A program made the position numbers and the translations under genes. Shown piece by piece: positions 34,246 to 43,791 of a DNA stretch of 48,720 nt. Position 1 is the stretch's first letter, and every line of letters begins with the position of its first letter. The DNA comes from Lachnospiraceae bacterium. GTDB taxonomy: Bacteria; Bacillota; Clostridia; Lachnospirales; Lachnospiraceae. The stretch covers positions 1 to 48,720 of the forward strand of contig JAAVZU010000064.1 of assembly GCA_022791815.1 (NCBI GenBank), given 5' to 3'. The notes below the pieces were generated by a model that ran no database searches, was not told the DNA's origin, and worked only from the letters and a program-made list of their open reading frames with translations.

Positions 34246-35532
34246 ATGAATATGGAATCTATGTACCAAAAGTTAGGCATTTGTAAACCAGTTTTACAAT
34301 TTTGCGAAAATATAGAAGAGAATTTAAAAGAACGATTTGCAGCTATTGATCAAGTGGCAGAATACAATCAATTAAAGGTTTTACAAGCTATGCAGAAAAA
34401 TAAAGTAAGTGATGTACATTTTTCGGCAACTACTGGTTATGGTTATAATGATTTGGGAAGAGACACCTTAGAACAGGTATATGCGGATACTTTTCATGCC
34501 CAGGCAGCATTAGTCCGTCCACAGCTTACCTGTGGCACCCATGCCTTAACTGTAGCTCTTGCTGCTAATCTGAGACCAGGAGATGAACTGCTGTCACCTG
34601 TCGGTAAACCTTATGATACATTGGAAGGTGTGATTGGAATTGGCGAAAATAACACACCTGGCTCCCTAAAAGAATATGGAATTACTTATCGTCAAGTAGA
34701 TTTGTTATCAGATGGCACTTTTGATTATGAGAATATCGGTAAGGCTATGAATGAACATACAAAAATGGTTACTATACAGCGTTCAAAGGGATATCAGACA
34801 AGACCTACTCTTTCCGTTTCCCAGATTGGAGAGTTAATTCATTTTGTGAAAGAGATAAATCCCAAGGTTATCTGTATGGTGGATAACTGTTATGGAGAAT
34901 TTGTAGAAACTATAGAACCTACTGATGTGGGGGCAGATCTATGTGTAGGGTCTCTCATTAAAAATCCTGGAGGCGGGCTGGCTCCAATTGGTGGATATAT
35001 TGTGGGAGAAGAAGAATATATAAACCAATGTGCATACCGTCTTACTGCACCAGGGCTTGGCAAAGAAGTTGGTGCGACTCTTGGGTTAAACCAGCAGCTT
35101 TTCCAAGGATTTTTTATGGCACCGCAAGTAGTATCCGGGGCTTTAAAAGGGGCAATTTTTGCAGCTAACATTTATGAAAAGCTGGGATTTGCTGTTGTTC
35201 CTAATGGTATTGAAAGCCGTCATGATATTATACAGGCAGTTACTCTTGGTACTCCAGAGGGTGTCATTGCATTTTGCGAAGGAATACAGGCAGCAGCACC
35301 AGTAGATAGCTATGTAACACCAGAACCTTGGGCAATGCCAGGATATCATTCAGATGTAATTATGGCAGCAGGTGCTTTTATTCAGGGTTCTTCCATTGAA
35401 CTAAGTGCTGATGGTCCAATAGAGCCGCCTTATGCGGTATATTTTCAGGGAGGGCTTACTTGGTATCATGCAAAATATGGCATTATGATGTCATTGGAGA
35501 AATTATATGAAAAACAATTGATAAAGTTGTAA
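34246..35532 (+). CDS. PLP-dependent methionine gamma-lyase-like protein (YnbB type)
   Basis: 428 residues from ATG 34246 (GGAAAGGA nine bases upstream; earlier in-frame GTG 34216 and ATG 34228 have no ribosome site). It belongs to the fold type I PLP enzymes of Pfam Met_gamma_lyase, known in Bacillus as YnbB. RPQLTCGTHALTVAL is the cofactor phosphate region, MVDNCYGEFVE contains the Asp that contacts the pyridine nitrogen, and the Schiff-base Lys is in SLIKNPGGG. Some family members are labelled aluminium-resistance proteins, but the reaction is not established. Not part of an obvious pathway cluster here. Confidence 0.88.
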   Translation: MNMESMYQKLGICKPVLQFCENIEENLKERFAAIDQVAEYNQLKVLQAMQKNKVSDVHFSATTGYGYNDLGRDTLEQVYADTFHAQAALVRPQLTCGTHALTVALAANLRPGDELLSPVGKPYDTLEGVIGIGENNTPGSLKEYGITYRQVDLLSDGTFDYENIGKAMNEHTKMVTIQRSKGYQTRPTLSVSQIGELIHFVKEINPKVICMVDNCYGEFVETIEPTDVGADLCVGSLIKNPGGGLAPIGGYIVGEEEYINQCAYRLTAPGLGKEVGATLGLNQQLFQGFFMAPQVVSGALKGAIFAANIYEKLGFAVVPNGIESRHDIIQAVTLGTPEGVIAFCEGIQAAAPVDSYVTPEPWAMPGYHSDVIMAAGAFIQGSSIELSADGPIEPPYAVYFQGGLTWYHAKYGIMMSLEKLYEKQLIKL

Positions 35533-35640
35533 TTTATTTCTATACAAATTTGGTAAAATGTGTTACAATGTAGCGTGAAACTTGTCTTGGTTTCGGTCAA
35601 AAAGAGGATAAATACTTTATGCACACCAAAAGGAGTGTGT

Positions 35641-36339
35641 ATGAAACATTTAACATTAAAGGAATTGCCAGTATCAGAGCGTCCGTATGAAAAGTGTGAG
35701 AAATATGGTGTAGCAAGTTTATCAGATGCAGAATTACTGGCAGTTATCATTAAAACGGGTTCAAAGGGAGAGAGGGTTAATGAACTTGCCAATCGTATAC
35801 TGAATTATTCTAAAGGGAAATCTGGTTTGATAGGGCTAAACTACCTTACATTGGAAGACTTTATGAGTATTCATGGTATTGGACGGGTAAAAGCAATTCA
35901 GCTTTTATGTGTTACGGAACTTACCAAACGAATGGCAAAAGCACATTTGCCTGAGAGTGCAGTATTAAATCAACCAAAGGAAATTGCAAAACATTATATG
36001 CAGGAGTTACGTCACTTAGAATGCGAACATGTGGTATTATTGTTATTGGATACAAAGTGTCATAAAATAAAAGATTTTGTAATTTCTAAGGGGACAGTAA
36101 ATGCAGCACTGGCAGAACCAAGGGAGATTTTTTTAAAAGCAGTGCGTTATGGAGCAGTGAATATTGTACTTTTGCATAATCATCCGAGTGGTGACGTTTC
36201 TCCTAGCAATGCGGATATTTCCATAACAAAAAGAGTTTTTCAGGCAGGGGAATTGCTTGGTATTCAATTAGTAGATCATATTATTATAGGCGATAACCGC
36301 TTTTTTAGTTTTCGTGAGAAAGGTATGATTTCAAAGTGA
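35641..36339 (+). CDS. radC: RadC family JAB/MPN-domain protein
   Basis: 232 residues from ATG 35641, behind AAAGGAG. The N-terminal helix-hairpin-helix region (about 1-85) contains SDAELLAVIIKTG and FMSIHGIGRVKA. The C-terminal JAMM domain has the metal-site motif HNHPSGD (about 179-185) preceded by a conserved Glu in AEPREIFLKA, so a metalloprotease-like fold is expected. The historic DNA-repair role is doubtful and the true function unknown. It precedes the mreB operon, as in many Firmicutes. A hairpin (36336-36344 with 36356-36364) overlaps its stop codon. Confidence 0.93.
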   Translation: MKHLTLKELPVSERPYEKCEKYGVASLSDAELLAVIIKTGSKGERVNELANRILNYSKGKSGLIGLNYLTLEDFMSIHGIGRVKAIQLLCVTELTKRMAKAHLPESAVLNQPKEIAKHYMQELRHLECEHVVLLLLDTKCHKIKDFVISKGTVNAALAEPREIFLKAVRYGAVNIVLLHNHPSGDVSPSNADISITKRVFQAGELLGIQLVDHIIIGDNRFFSFREKGMISK

Positions 36340-36407
36340 AGGTCATGAAGTTTTAGACCCTCACAAAATCAATCTGCAGAATAGGTGTTTGGAAGGAGCA
36401 GATAACA

Positions 36408-37418
36408 ATGATGGGTAGAAAAACATACGGTGTAGATTTTGGTACAAATATGATAAAGATTTATAGAAAGGGAAGTGGTGTGGTACTTGCAGAGAAAAAT
36501 GTAATCGCCATAGAAAAGAAAAAGAGAATTTTAGCAACAGGAGACGATGCATACGAGATGCTTGGAAAGGCACCTTTGGATATTCAAGTGTCTACACCAA
36601 TTCAAAATGGTGTAATTGCAGATATTAGTAATATGCAGGTACTTTTAAACCACTTTCTGAAAAAAATCTCTGGAAAGGGTAAGGTAAAAGGTTCAGACTT
36701 TCTTGTGGCTGTACCGACAGATATTACACAAGTTGAAAAGCGTGCGTTTTATGATTTGGTAGTACAATCAATTGGTAAAGCTAAAACTGTCCGTGTTGTA
36801 GAGAAGCCAATTGCAACTGCTCTTGGCATGGATGTGGATGTAACTAGTTCCAGAGGTGTTATGACAGTAGATATTGGTGGAGATACTACAGAGATTGCAA
36901 TTATGTCTCTAGGTGGAATTGTAATTAGTATGATAATTCCAATTGGTGGAAATAAAATTGATGCGTCTATCCAATCTGCAGTAAAACGCAAGTATAATCT
37001 TTTTATTGGAGAGAAAAGTGCAGAAACAATTAAAACAACTCTTGCATCAGCCATGACACCAGACGAAGAGGAGTATATAAGAGTTTTGGGACGGGATGTA
37101 GTGAATGGCTTACCCAAAGAAGCTCATGTGGATTCCCAAACAGTATACCAATGTGTAAAAGAGCACATTAACGGGATAATCAATGCGGTTAAGATGATAT
37201 TAGAGAGAACCCCGCCAGAAATATCTTCTGATATTATTGAAACAGGTATTTATGTTACAGGAGGTTCTGCAAGAATTCGTAAGTTAGCAGAAGTAATAAG
37301 TATTGAAACTGGACTTCAGGTAAATATTGCAGAAGAACCAGAAGATTCGGTTGTTCTTGGACTTGGGAAAATAATTGAGAACCGGAAGTTGATAAGTCTT
37401 GGAACAATAGTAAAATAA
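36408..37418 (+). CDS. mreB: Rod shape-determining protein MreB
   Basis: 336-residue bacterial actin that guides lateral wall synthesis. The phosphate-1 motif VDFGTNMIKIYRKG opens the protein, followed by ATGDDAYEMLGKAP, VEKPIATALGMD (interdomain), the phosphate-2 motif VDIGGDTTEIAIMS and the adenosine motif VTGGSARIRKL. Two ATG codons are adjacent (36408, 36411) with AAGGAG upstream. It heads the mreBCD-PBP2-minCDE-rodA cluster. The length and motifs are normal, although the N-terminal phosphate-1 loop has KIY where most MreB have NTLVY-like residues. Confidence 0.93.
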   Translation: MMGRKTYGVDFGTNMIKIYRKGSGVVLAEKNVIAIEKKKRILATGDDAYEMLGKAPLDIQVSTPIQNGVIADISNMQVLLNHFLKKISGKGKVKGSDFLVAVPTDITQVEKRAFYDLVVQSIGKAKTVRVVEKPIATALGMDVDVTSSRGVMTVDIGGDTTEIAIMSLGGIVISMIIPIGGNKIDASIQSAVKRKYNLFIGEKSAETIKTTLASAMTPDEEEYIRVLGRDVVNGLPKEAHVDSQTVYQCVKEHINGIINAVKMILERTPPEISSDIIETGIYVTGGSARIRKLAEVISIETGLQVNIAEEPEDSVVLGLGKIIENRKLISLGTIVK

Positions 37419-37450
37419 TTGTAACTGTTCAGAACTATGAACAGTTACAA
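37419..37450. repeat. Perfect 13-bp inverted repeat between mreB and mreC
   Basis: 37419-37431 pairs perfectly with 37438-37450 around a GAACTA loop. No T-run follows, so it is not a classical terminator. The arm contains GTAACTGTTCA, related to motifs at 8264, 10074, 22101 and 38413. It could act as an RNA processing or stability element between mreB and mreC. Confidence 0.65.
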
Positions 37451-37533
37451 TGAATTGACGATAACAGATGAAACAGACGGAGCAAACAAGTTTTGTTTCG
37501 TTTACATAATAGTAGGGAAAGAGGAATAAAACA

Positions 37534-38412
37534 GTGCGGAGAAGAAATAGATTTTCTATTGAACCCAAATATATATTAATTTTTTTTGTAGTGTTGTGTT
37601 CAGTTTTGCTTATAGCATCATTTAAGTACAAAGAAACATTTTCTCCAATTCGTGCGATAGTTGGAGATGTTATTACACCAATGCAGAAAGGAATCAATTC
37701 TGTAGGTTCCTTTTTTACAATTAAGACAGATATTTTTGTTTCTAAGCAGGAATTAATGAAACAGAATAAGGAATTACAAAATCAATTAGATAATATTTCC
37801 TATGAGAACCGTATTTTACAACAGGAGAAGTATGAATTATCGGAACTTAGAAAACTTTTTGAACTAGATGAAAAATATGCAAGTTATCCCAAAGTAGCTG
37901 CCCGGGTAATAGATAAAGATCCTGGTAACTGGTATAATATTTTTAAAATTGACAAGGGATCTGATGATGGACTGAAGGTAGATATGAATGTGCTTGCAGG
38001 TGATGGTTCTGGCGGCGGTCTGGTGGGAATTATTACAGAAGTAGGGCATAACTGGGCAAGAGTCCGTGCTATTGTAGATGATAGCAGTAATGTGGGGGCC
38101 ATGATTTTGAAGACCAACGAGAATTGTATGGTAAGTGGAAATTTAAAATTAAAAGACGAAGGATTGTTGGAGTTTTCTGATTTGGAAAAATCTAACTCAA
38201 AGGTGACAACAGGAAATGAAGTGGTAACTTCTTACCTTAGTGATAAATACCATGAAGGAATTTTGATTGGTTATATTAAAGAGTTAAAGACTGATAGTAC
38301 ATTTGCTACCAGATGTGGATATATTACCCCAGCTGTAAATTTTGACCAAATTGAAACAGTACTTGTGATTACAGAATTAAAAGAAGAGATGAAGCCCAAA
38401 CCAGTAGATTAG
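37534..38412 (+). CDS. mreC: Rod shape-determining protein MreC
   Basis: 292 residues from GTG 37534 with GAGGAA upstream. An N-terminal helix (about 12-30) anchors an extracytoplasmic protein. A coiled coil (about 70-112, with NKELQNQLDNISYENRILQQ) drives dimerisation. The beta-rich C-terminal domain contains KVAARVIDKDPGNWYNIFKI and GLVGIITEVG. MreC links MreB and MreD to PBP2 and RodA, which are encoded downstream. Confidence 0.94.
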   Translation: MRRRNRFSIEPKYILIFFVVLCSVLLIASFKYKETFSPIRAIVGDVITPMQKGINSVGSFFTIKTDIFVSKQELMKQNKELQNQLDNISYENRILQQEKYELSELRKLFELDEKYASYPKVAARVIDKDPGNWYNIFKIDKGSDDGLKVDMNVLAGDGSGGGLVGIITEVGHNWARVRAIVDDSSNVGAMILKTNENCMVSGNLKLKDEGLLEFSDLEKSNSKVTTGNEVVTSYLSDKYHEGILIGYIKELKTDSTFATRCGYITPAVNFDQIETVLVITELKEEMKPKPVD

Positions 38413-38449
38413 GTAACAGTTTAGTTACAGAAAGAAAGGAATCGCAAAA

Positions 38450-38962
38450 ATGAAACGATTTTTTATTACAGCAGGTGTTGTTCTATTGTGTTTTCTTATG
38501 CAGACAACTGTATTTCAGCATATTGCATTTGCAGGGATGGTTCCTAATTTAATATTAATTGTGGTAGTAGCATACGGTTACATGCGTGGCAAGTCAGAAG
38601 GTATGTATGTAGGATTTGCCAGTGGGCTGTTAATTGATTTGCTTTATAATGACTTTATTGGTATGAATGCACTTTTATATGTATTGATAGGTTATGTAGC
38701 AGGTATTTGTAACGAAATATATTATCGTGATGAAGTTTCTGTACCAATAATTTTTATTGCAATTAGCGATTTTATTTTTAATTTTGGTTATTATGTATTT
38801 CAATTTTTGCTAAGAGGACGTTTGGATATTTTCTATTATATTTGGCGGACTATTCTTCCAGAAATGGTATATACGGTATTAATTTCTGTATTTTTATATC
38901 AATTATTACATGCAATGAACTTTAGTTTAGAACAACAGGAAGATAAGGAGGAGGGTGCATAG
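38450..38962 (+). CDS. mreD: Rod shape-determining protein MreD
   Basis: 170-residue integral membrane protein with about five helices. It has FLMQTTVFQHIAFAGMVPNL at the start and the conserved YGYMRGKSEGMYVGFASGLL region in the middle. It acts in the elongation complex with MreC. The PBP2 gene starts three bases after its stop, implying translational coupling. Confidence 0.92.
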   Translation: MKRFFITAGVVLLCFLMQTTVFQHIAFAGMVPNLILIVVVAYGYMRGKSEGMYVGFASGLLIDLLYNDFIGMNALLYVLIGYVAGICNEIYYRDEVSVPIIFIAISDFIFNFGYYVFQFLLRGRLDIFYYIWRTILPEMVYTVLISVFLYQLLHAMNFSLEQQEDKEEGA

Positions 38963-38965
38963 ACT

Positions 38966-41812
38966 ATGTTGGATATTTTTAAAGATTGGTTTGACCGGGT
39001 TGGAAAGACCAGAATTTTTCCAATTGTTCTTGTCTATATTCTTCTAATATCTGTTTTGGTGCACCGGCTTTTTGTTTTGCAGATTGTCAATGGAGAATCC
39101 ATGAGCCAGGAAAGTGAGAAAAAAAGTTTTAAAGAAAGACACTTAAAAGGAACACGAGGAAATATCTATGATTGCAATGGTGTACTTTTGGCATATAACG
39201 AGTTATCTCATTCTGTTACTTTAGAGGATTCGGAAGAATTACAAACAAATGCAGAGAAAAATAAAATGATTTACCAGCTAATCCAAGTATTGGAAAAAAA
39301 TGACTGCAAAATAGATATAGATTTTGAGATCCAGTTAAATAAAAAAGGTGAATTAGAGTTTAATGTAGAGGGAACAGCTCTGCTTAATTTTAAACGGGAT
39401 GTTTATTGTCTGAAATCTATAAAAGAGTTATCAGAAAAACAAGTAGATGCAGATGCAAAAGAGGTTTATGAATACCTTGCTGGAAAAACTAGTAATTGTT
39501 TTAATATTTCCGATGAATATAAATTAGAGGATGCCATAAAAATTATGGCAGTCCGGTATGAATTATTTTTGAACCGTTTCAAAAAATATCTGCCAATAAC
39601 TGTTGCCAGTAATATAGATAAGAAAACAATGATAGCGGTGAAAGAAAATAGTGCAGACTTACCAGGAGTGGAAGTTTCTATAGAAACATACCGTAAGTAT
39701 AATGAAGCCAAATATTTTTCTCATGTGATTGGTTATACTGGTGTTGTAAATGAAGAAGAACTGGCACAATTTGAAAAAGACGGAACAAAAAAATTATATA
39801 CAGAAGCAGATCAGATTGGTAAGACAGGCATTGAAAAAGAATACGAAAGTTATCTGCATGGAGCAAGGGGATATGAGAAATTTACGGTAAACCAGTCAGG
39901 AAGGGTACTTGAGGTTACTGATTCTCAAAAGGCATCTTCTGGTAATGATATTTATCTTACTATTGATTCTGAATTACAGAAGGTTTGTTATAATTTATTA
40001 GAGAAAAAACTTGCAAATATCCTTCTTAGTCAAATTCATAACAGTAAAAGTGCTGGAACAAAAGGAAAATCATCTGAAGGAATTAAGATTCCAATTTATG
40101 ATGTGTATTTTGCATTAATTGATAACAATGTGATTGATATTATGTCATTGAATGATAAGAATGCTTCTAATGAGGAGAAAAGAGTTTATCAAAAATATAT
40201 AAACAGAAGAAAAGAAGCTGTTTCAAAGCTGAAAAATATTTTGTCAGTGAATAGTAATAAAACAGCAGACTCTCTTTCAGAAGAATACCAGACTTATCAA
40301 AGTTATATCTATTCTTACTTGAAGGAGGAAGGAATTCTTCTTGCCAGCGAAATAGATGAGAGTAATGCTAAATTCCGTGCATATAAAAATGATAAAATAA
40401 GTTTTAGTGAGTTTTTACAGTATGCTATTGCAAATAGCTGGGTTGATTTGTCAAAACTTGATATTGGAGATGAATACTATAGTAGTACAGAGATTTATAA
40501 GAAAATTATGGATTATGTATTTCAAAGTTTAAAGCAGGATAAAAACTTTGCAAAAAAGGTATACTATTATTTGATAGATCAAGGGATTGTTACTGGAAGT
40601 GAACTTTGTATTATCTTGTATGAACAAGGGGTTTTATCTTATAATGAAGAGCAGGTAGCAAAACTTTCCAGTGGAGCTGTTTCTGCTTATGAATTTATTC
40701 GCAGCCAGATTCGGAATTTAAAAATTACACCTGCTATGCTGGCTTTGGAACCATGTTCTGGGTCAATTATCATAACTGATCCCAAAACTGGTAATGTAAA
40801 GGCATGTGTATCTTATCCTGGATACAATACAAATAAATATGCCAATAAGATTGATACAGAATATTATTTCCAATTATATGAAGATAAGTCCTATCCGACA
40901 CTTTACCGGGCAGTACAGCAGCGAACCGCTCCAGGATCTACTTACAAACCTTTGGCAGCTATTGCTGGATTAACAGATGGATATATCTCTATTGGCCAGC
41001 GTATACATGATGGAGTAGTTTTTGAAGGAGGACCAGGGGTAGGCAGACCAAAATGCTGGTCCAGTTCAAGCCATGGTAATATAAATGTTTCTCAGGCAAT
41101 TGAACATTCTTGCAATTATTTTTTCTATCAAATGGGATTCTGGATGAGTAACAATGCAACTAATCATAAAAAGGGATTAAAAGTTTTGGAAAAGTATGCA
41201 AAAATGTTTGGATTTGATACGACTTCCGGCTTGTCTGACGCAGAATATGATCCAATTATTTCGACTAAAGATGCAGTACGTTCTACAATTGGACAGGGAA
41301 ATAATAGTTATACCCCTTCTCAAATATCCAGATATCTTACTACTTTAGTAAATCAGAAAAATTGTTATGACTTAAATCTTGTGGATAAGGTAAAAGATAC
41401 GAAGGGTGAGACTGTATTGAAAAATAAAGCCAAAGTACACAACAAGATTAATATTTCCCAAGCTACATGGGATGCTGTTTATAAAGGAATGTATGGTGTA
41501 GTAAATGGTAGTCATAGTTCCATTGACCAGTTCTTTAAGGATTTGAATGTAAAGGTGGCTGGTAAGACGGGTACAGCACAAGAAAGTAAATCAAAACCAA
41601 ACCATGCTTTATTCATATCATTTGCACCATATAGTAGTCCTAAAATATGTACTACCGTAGTTATACCGCATGGTTATGCCTCATCTAATGCAGCAGAAGT
41701 AGCAAGTCGTGTGTACAAGTATTATTTTGCTGAGTCCAAAAAAGAAAAAGAAAAAGTACTAAAAGAATCATTTTCTTCACAAGGAAGTAGTTCTGGTATC
41801 CGGACAGATTAA
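38966..41812 (+). CDS. Penicillin-binding protein 2 (elongasome transpeptidase) with large insert
   Basis: 948-residue class B PBP, the transpeptidase partner of RodA in sidewall synthesis (mrdA/pbpA type). One helix (about 17-37) is followed by the dimerisation domain (LKGTRGNIYDCNGVLLAYN), a GKTGIEKEYESYLHG hinge, and the transpeptidase domain with nucleophile Ser658 in STYK, SCN at 715-717 and KTGTAQ from 867. Typical PBP2 proteins are 600-700 residues long. The excess is a helical, charged insert (about 350-590) between the DSELQKV and ITDPKTGNVKA segments of the transpeptidase domain. AAGGAGGAGG lies within the end of mreD. Confidence 0.93.
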   Translation: MLDIFKDWFDRVGKTRIFPIVLVYILLISVLVHRLFVLQIVNGESMSQESEKKSFKERHLKGTRGNIYDCNGVLLAYNELSHSVTLEDSEELQTNAEKNKMIYQLIQVLEKNDCKIDIDFEIQLNKKGELEFNVEGTALLNFKRDVYCLKSIKELSEKQVDADAKEVYEYLAGKTSNCFNISDEYKLEDAIKIMAVRYELFLNRFKKYLPITVASNIDKKTMIAVKENSADLPGVEVSIETYRKYNEAKYFSHVIGYTGVVNEEELAQFEKDGTKKLYTEADQIGKTGIEKEYESYLHGARGYEKFTVNQSGRVLEVTDSQKASSGNDIYLTIDSELQKVCYNLLEKKLANILLSQIHNSKSAGTKGKSSEGIKIPIYDVYFALIDNNVIDIMSLNDKNASNEEKRVYQKYINRRKEAVSKLKNILSVNSNKTADSLSEEYQTYQSYIYSYLKEEGILLASEIDESNAKFRAYKNDKISFSEFLQYAIANSWVDLSKLDIGDEYYSSTEIYKKIMDYVFQSLKQDKNFAKKVYYYLIDQGIVTGSELCIILYEQGVLSYNEEQVAKLSSGAVSAYEFIRSQIRNLKITPAMLALEPCSGSIIITDPKTGNVKACVSYPGYNTNKYANKIDTEYYFQLYEDKSYPTLYRAVQQRTAPGSTYKPLAAIAGLTDGYISIGQRIHDGVVFEGGPGVGRPKCWSSSSHGNINVSQAIEHSCNYFFYQMGFWMSNNATNHKKGLKVLEKYAKMFGFDTTSGLSDAEYDPIISTKDAVRSTIGQGNNSYTPSQISRYLTTLVNQKNCYDLNLVDKVKDTKGETVLKNKAKVHNKINISQATWDAVYKGMYGVVNGSHSSIDQFFKDLNVKVAGKTGTAQESKSKPNHALFISFAPYSSPKICTTVVIPHGYASSNAAEVASRVYKYYFAESKKEKEKVLKESFSSQGSSSGIRTD

Positions 41813-41835
41813 ATAATGTTCTTAAATTAATTCTA

Positions 41836-41863
41836 TTGAAGATAAAAATTTTTTGCGTATAAT
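41836..41863 (+). promoter_or_regulatory. Internal SigA-type promoter before minC
   Basis: TTGAAG at 41836-41841 and TATAAT at 41858-41863 have a 16-base spacer. It would allow minCDE-rodA to be expressed apart from the mre genes. Confidence 0.65.
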
Positions 41864-41951
41864 ATATATTAGGGATTTATACAAGTTTATTATGGAAACT
41901 GTATGAAATTTATACATTTTCCCAAAACAGATTGAAAAGGGATGTAGACTT

Positions 41952-42680
41952 ATGAGTAGCACAGTAATGATAAAGGGTAATAAGTCCGGCATTGTATTAG
42001 TGTTAGACAAAGAAGTGAGTTTTTCGGTCTTGAAAAAGGACATTGCTGTTAAGTTTCAGGAATCCACGAAATTTTTAGGTGATACAACGATGGCTATTAG
42101 TTTTGATGGACGGGTTCTGACAACAGAAGAACAGAAAACAGTTATCCAAATTATAGAGGAAAACTCAGATTTAAAAATTGCCTGTGTAGTTGACCATAAT
42201 AAAAAGCAAGAAGAAATATTTCAAAAAAGTTTGGAAGAAAAACTTTCTGAACTGAATACAAATTCTGGACAATTTTACAAAGGAAATTTACGTTCTGGTC
42301 AAGTGTTAGAGATGGAAACCAGTGTTGTGGTCATTGGTGATGTAAATGTGGGGGCCAAAGTGATTTCTAAAGGTAATATTATTGTTATTGGTAATTTAAG
42401 GGGAAATGCTTTTGCTGGTGCAGGAGGAAATAAAAATGCTTTTATCCTTGCACTAGGCATGGAACCTATACAAATACGTATTGCTGACTTTATTGCCAGA
42501 GCACCAGATAAAGTTGGCAAAGGACTATTTCATGAAAAAAGCGGTTTTTTTGGAAGAAAAAAAGATAAGAAAAAGATAGAAACACCACAACCACAAGAAA
42601 TCAAAATAGCCTTTGTAGAAGGGGATAATATTTTTATTGAACCCCTAAGCAAGGATGTTTTAAATGAATTAAATATATAG
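41952..42680 (+). CDS. minC: Septum site-determining protein MinC
   Basis: 242-residue inhibitor of FtsZ assembly. The N-terminal domain (about 1-105) is the FtsZ-binding half. The C-terminal beta-helix (about 110-205) has the repeated GDVNVGAKVISKGNIIVIG and NLRGNAFAGAGGN segments that bind MinD. A Lys-rich linker (GFFGRKKDKKK) precedes a final strand. minD begins 18 bases downstream. Confidence 0.94.
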   Translation: MSSTVMIKGNKSGIVLVLDKEVSFSVLKKDIAVKFQESTKFLGDTTMAISFDGRVLTTEEQKTVIQIIEENSDLKIACVVDHNKKQEEIFQKSLEEKLSELNTNSGQFYKGNLRSGQVLEMETSVVVIGDVNVGAKVISKGNIIVIGNLRGNAFAGAGGNKNAFILALGMEPIQIRIADFIARAPDKVGKGLFHEKSGFFGRKKDKKKIETPQPQEIKIAFVEGDNIFIEPLSKDVLNELNI

Positions 42681-42698
42681 TTTTTGGAGGAAAAAAAC

Positions 42699-43490
42699 AT
42701 GGGTGAAGTAATTGTAATTACATCTGGAAAAGGTGGAGTTGGAAAAACTACCACAACAGCAAATGTAGGAACCGGATTGGCAAAGATGGGGAAAAAAGTA
42801 GTACTTATTGATACTGACATAGGACTTAGAAACCTGGATGTAGTAATGGGATTAGAAAATCGTATTGTTTACAACTTGGTAGATGTAATTGAAGGAAATT
42901 GCCGTATTAAACAAGCATTAATTAAAGACAAGCGTTATGATACTTTATATTTGCTTCCTTCTGCACAAACCAGAGATAAAACAGCAGTAAGTCCAGACCA
43001 AATGAGAAAGTTAGCGGACCAGCTAAAAGAAGAATTTGATTACATACTAATGGATTGTCCTGCTGGTATTGAGCAGGGATTTCAAAATGCAATTGCCGGA
43101 GCGGATAGTGCATTGGTAGTTACTACGCCTGAAGTTTCTGCTGTCCGTGACGCAGATAGAATTATTGGATTACTGGAAGCAAATGAGATGAAACAAACAC
43201 ATCTTATTGTAAACCGCTTAAGAAATCAAATGGTAAAAGATAATAATATGATGTCTAGTGATGACGTGGTAGAAATACTTGGTGTTGATTTGATAGGTGT
43301 CGTACCAGATGATGAACAAATTATTGTATCTACCAACAATGGTGAACCTTTAGTTGGAACAGATGCTTTAGCAGGACAGGCATATATGAATATTTGTCGT
43401 AGATTGCTTGGTGAAGAAGTACCTTTATTAGATTTAAGTGGAAAACAAGGATTGTTATCCAGACTAAGCAGCATTTTCAAGAAAAATTAG
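42699..43490 (+). CDS. minD: Septum site-determining ATPase MinD
   Basis: 263 residues from ATG 42699, with TTGGAGG upstream; an in-frame TTG at 42684 overlaps that site and is unlikely. The deviant Walker A GKGGVGKTT lies at the N-terminus, VVLIDTDIGLRNLDVVMGL and YILMDCPAGIEQGF follow, and the C-terminal amphipathic helix (LLSRLSSIFKKN) is the membrane-targeting sequence. Positions MinC at the membrane. Confidence 0.97.
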   Translation: MGEVIVITSGKGGVGKTTTTANVGTGLAKMGKKVVLIDTDIGLRNLDVVMGLENRIVYNLVDVIEGNCRIKQALIKDKRYDTLYLLPSAQTRDKTAVSPDQMRKLADQLKEEFDYILMDCPAGIEQGFQNAIAGADSALVVTTPEVSAVRDADRIIGLLEANEMKQTHLIVNRLRNQMVKDNNMMSSDDVVEILGVDLIGVVPDDEQIIVSTNNGEPLVGTDALAGQAYMNICRRLLGEEVPLLDLSGKQGLLSRLSSIFKKN

Positions 43491-43503
43491 GAGGAATACC
43501 ATT

Positions 43504-43779
43504 ATGGGTTTTGCAGATTTTTTTAAAAAGAAATCTTCTGGAAGTGTTGCCAAAGATAGACTGAAACTGGTATTAGTTTCAGACAGGGCTAACTGTTCTC
43601 CAGAATTAATGGAACAAATGAAGAATGATATAATTAATGTGCTTTCAAAATATGTTGAGATTGATTTAGAGGGATTGGATATTAAAATTCAACAAACAGA
43701 AATGGAAGGAGTAGAAGGCTCTGTTCCTGCTTTGTTTGCTAACATCCCAATTCGTGATTTGAAATCTCAAAAGAAATAA
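43504..43779 (+). CDS. minE: Cell division topological specificity factor MinE
   Basis: 91 residues. The N-terminal segment with an amphipathic FADFFKKK start is followed by DRLKLVLVSDRANCSPELME, the MinD-contact block, and the beta-rich dimerisation part. Its presence means that a MinCDE oscillator is likely in this organism instead of, or alongside, the DivIVA-anchored MinCD of Bacillus. Confidence 0.94.
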   Translation: MGFADFFKKKSSGSVAKDRLKLVLVSDRANCSPELMEQMKNDIINVLSKYVEIDLEGLDIKIQQTEMEGVEGSVPALFANIPIRDLKSQKK

Positions 43780-43791
43780 GGATGCGTTTTT

